A program made the position numbers and the translations under genes. Shown here in pieces: positions 62,701 through 64,000 of a stretch of 64,000 nucleotides of DNA. The DNA comes from Utricularia gibba. Lineage: Eukaryota; Streptophyta; Magnoliopsida; Lamiales; Lentibulariaceae. Under the pieces are notes generated by a model. The model made no database searches. It was given only the letters and a program-made list of their open reading frames with translations, and was not told the DNA's origin. Location: the NCBI GenBank assembly GCA_002189035.1, contig NEEC01000010.1:1860001-1924000 (forward strand). The letters are read 5' to 3'. Position 1 is the first letter of the stretch. Each line of letters begins with the position of its first letter.

Positions 62701-63693
62701 GCCACCTCCAGTGAAGAATCCGCAGGATCAATTTCTCTTAGTGAAGTTAGAGGAGGCATCTTTTTACCTTCTTCCAAGTTATTTGACATCAACCATAGGT
62801 GTGGGTTCATGCCCAAGATGCTATAAAACCCATCTGAAATTCTGTCAATATACGACAAACAACCATTCACCTGTTCCAACAACATATCAGGACACAAATG
62901 ATAATCAATTTGAATAAAAAAAAAATCAAATTTCAACAAGGGCGAAATCTCATACCCAGAAATGATACGAGACAGTATCAGCATCAGAGGATCCATCATC
63001 CACTGAACAGACCACATTTCCATCTTTCACCATATGAAGGGGCTCTGAAGCAAGAGTTGCCTCTTCTGTTATCTTTTTGGCAAGCATTATCTGTAAACAG
63101 TATTTCTCAGTGAATCTACCTATCTCATCATCTGGTTTAGGCTCACTCCTCTTGTCCCCTACCACCGCCGCAGTTGAAATCTTTATAAAATCAGTAAAAG
63201 ATGATGAAAAGTTCCGGTCAGCTGTTGAATCAGAAAAAAAGCTCTCTCCGTAGCTCGTGCTTCCCCCACTCGACAGCATCCCCAAAGGAACCTGGCCTTC
63301 AAAGCCCCTTTTTGGTGACTGATCGAGGATGACTTCACTTGCATTACTCGATGGATGGAGCAGAGAATCCTCCCACGTCTTACTACCTTCATCTCCAGCG
63401 TCGAACAATCGAATATTGCCAGGAGCACTATCGGCCGGAGACTTTTCTTTTTGGTATCTGGAAACCCTCTTCGAAAAGTTACTCAACCTTTTCTGGTGAA
63501 TCCTGTCACCCGTGAACTCACGAGAAATATCACCACCACGAGTCGTTGCAAATCCTCCTCTATTGATTTGACGCTCAACATCCACCGCCTTTACGTCGTG
63601 GAGCAGAAATTTTTCCTCGTGATCTTCAACCGATTCCTTGAACTTGTGGTCCGAAAAATTTCTCGGGAAAAAGTAGGTGGCTTTATGCGGCAT
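59769..63693 (-). CDS. Raf-like MAPKKK with EDR1 domain (B-group, RAF3-like)
   Basis: Fifteen exons on the minus strand, all in phase, give 823 residues: 63693-62956, 62870-62572, 62500-62356, 62235-62120, 61960-61758, 61468-61286, 61200-61160, 61050-60982, 60880-60780, 60708-60624, 60544-60446, 60363-60295, 60228-60097, 60027-59933 and 59865-59769. The start [13 protein letters not shown] is chosen for its family-like N-terminus. An EDR1/CTR1-type regulatory domain covers about 250-450 ([53 protein letters not shown]). The kinase domain starts near 550: G-loop GAGSFGTV, K580 in VAVKLL, E598, DFG at 696-698, [20 protein letters not shown], and [13 protein letters not shown]. The catalytic loop is H676-W677-D678-LKSPN, with Trp replacing the usual Arg of HRD. 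As I recall, close Arabidopsis relatives such as AT5G11850 share HWD. These kinases act in stress and hormone signalling upstream of MAP kinases or SnRK2s; which pathway applies here is not known. Confidence 0.93.
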
Positions 63694-64000
63694 CCTTTGT
63701 TCACGCACTACACGCAACGCGAAGTTTACCCAATCAGGTTGCCGTTGTTCAAGGTCTAAGCACTCTCAAAGAACGCCTCCACCACCTCACGGAGACGCCG
63801 GGAAATACAAGTCCAGAATAAATTTCCGACTTTCCGAAGAAGCTCCAAAGCTCTCCAAAACCCAGATCAATTCACCGACCGAAACACTGATTGCTCATTC
63901 CAATAAAAGACATGGAGGAACCCACTTGTGCAAACACACCCATTACTCCAAATCTCACAAAAGCAATCGACTCTTAAAAGATAAGGTTTTTATCCAAAAA
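63694..64000. other. Upstream flank and 5' leader of the Raf-like kinase
   Basis: Region before the kinase start codon on the minus strand, running to the window edge. Likely 5' untranslated sequence; nothing else was seen. Confidence 0.4.

Overview
The window is nuclear DNA from a flowering plant, most likely a eudicot. The evidence is many short GT-AG introns, AT-rich intergenic DNA with GC-richer exons, and plant-specific families (GRF, EPFL-like, CSLC, CGR2/3, DUF1005, Raf-like MAPKKK). No bacterial, organellar or viral gene is evident. I reconstructed most genes exon by exon; reading phase was checked across every junction unless stated otherwise.

Layout. 1-233: 3' end of an RBR-type E3 ligase (+). 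234-6379: AT-rich spacer with a duplicated GC-rich repeat. 6380-9165: inositol tris/tetrakisphosphate kinase, ITPK2/3 type (+). 11165-12858: DUF1005 protein (+). 13393-13990: ERG28 (+). 14447-14727: EPFL-like cysteine-rich peptide remnant (-). 15662-17513: DUF676 alpha/beta hydrolase (-). 18330-19259: unrecognised three-helix membrane protein (+). 19549-21472: CGR2/3 pectin methyltransferase-like protein (-). 25321-27821: CSLC glucan synthase (+, frame break). 28871-30264: bHLH factor (-). 30265-37421: long spacer with a possible small gene and a MITE-like element. 37422-39642: GRF with a miR396 site (+, frame break). 41224-48641: PRP40 (+, frame break). 49085-49880: GC-rich island. 50292-52906: ERGIC3/Erv46-like cargo receptor (+). 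53852-56921: rhamnogalacturonan lyase (+). 57104-59007: P-class PPR protein (-, frame break). 59769-63693: Raf-like MAPKKK with an EDR1 domain (-).

The genes are independent plant loci, not an operon or pathway cluster. DUF1005, ERG28 and the DUF676 hydrolase appear in the same order that I recall for three neighbouring Arabidopsis chromosome 1 genes, so that block looks like conserved microsynteny. Three genes act on cell-wall polysaccharides (CSLC, CGR2/3, rhamnogalacturonan lyase), probably by coincidence.

The main results for a second look are: four otherwise sound genes that each need exactly one extra base to stay in frame, which suggests consensus errors; an EPFL-like peptide with an odd cysteine count; an ITPK lacking a conserved four-residue loop segment; and a Raf-like kinase whose catalytic loop reads HWD instead of HRD. 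I did not find a convincing new multi-gene system.
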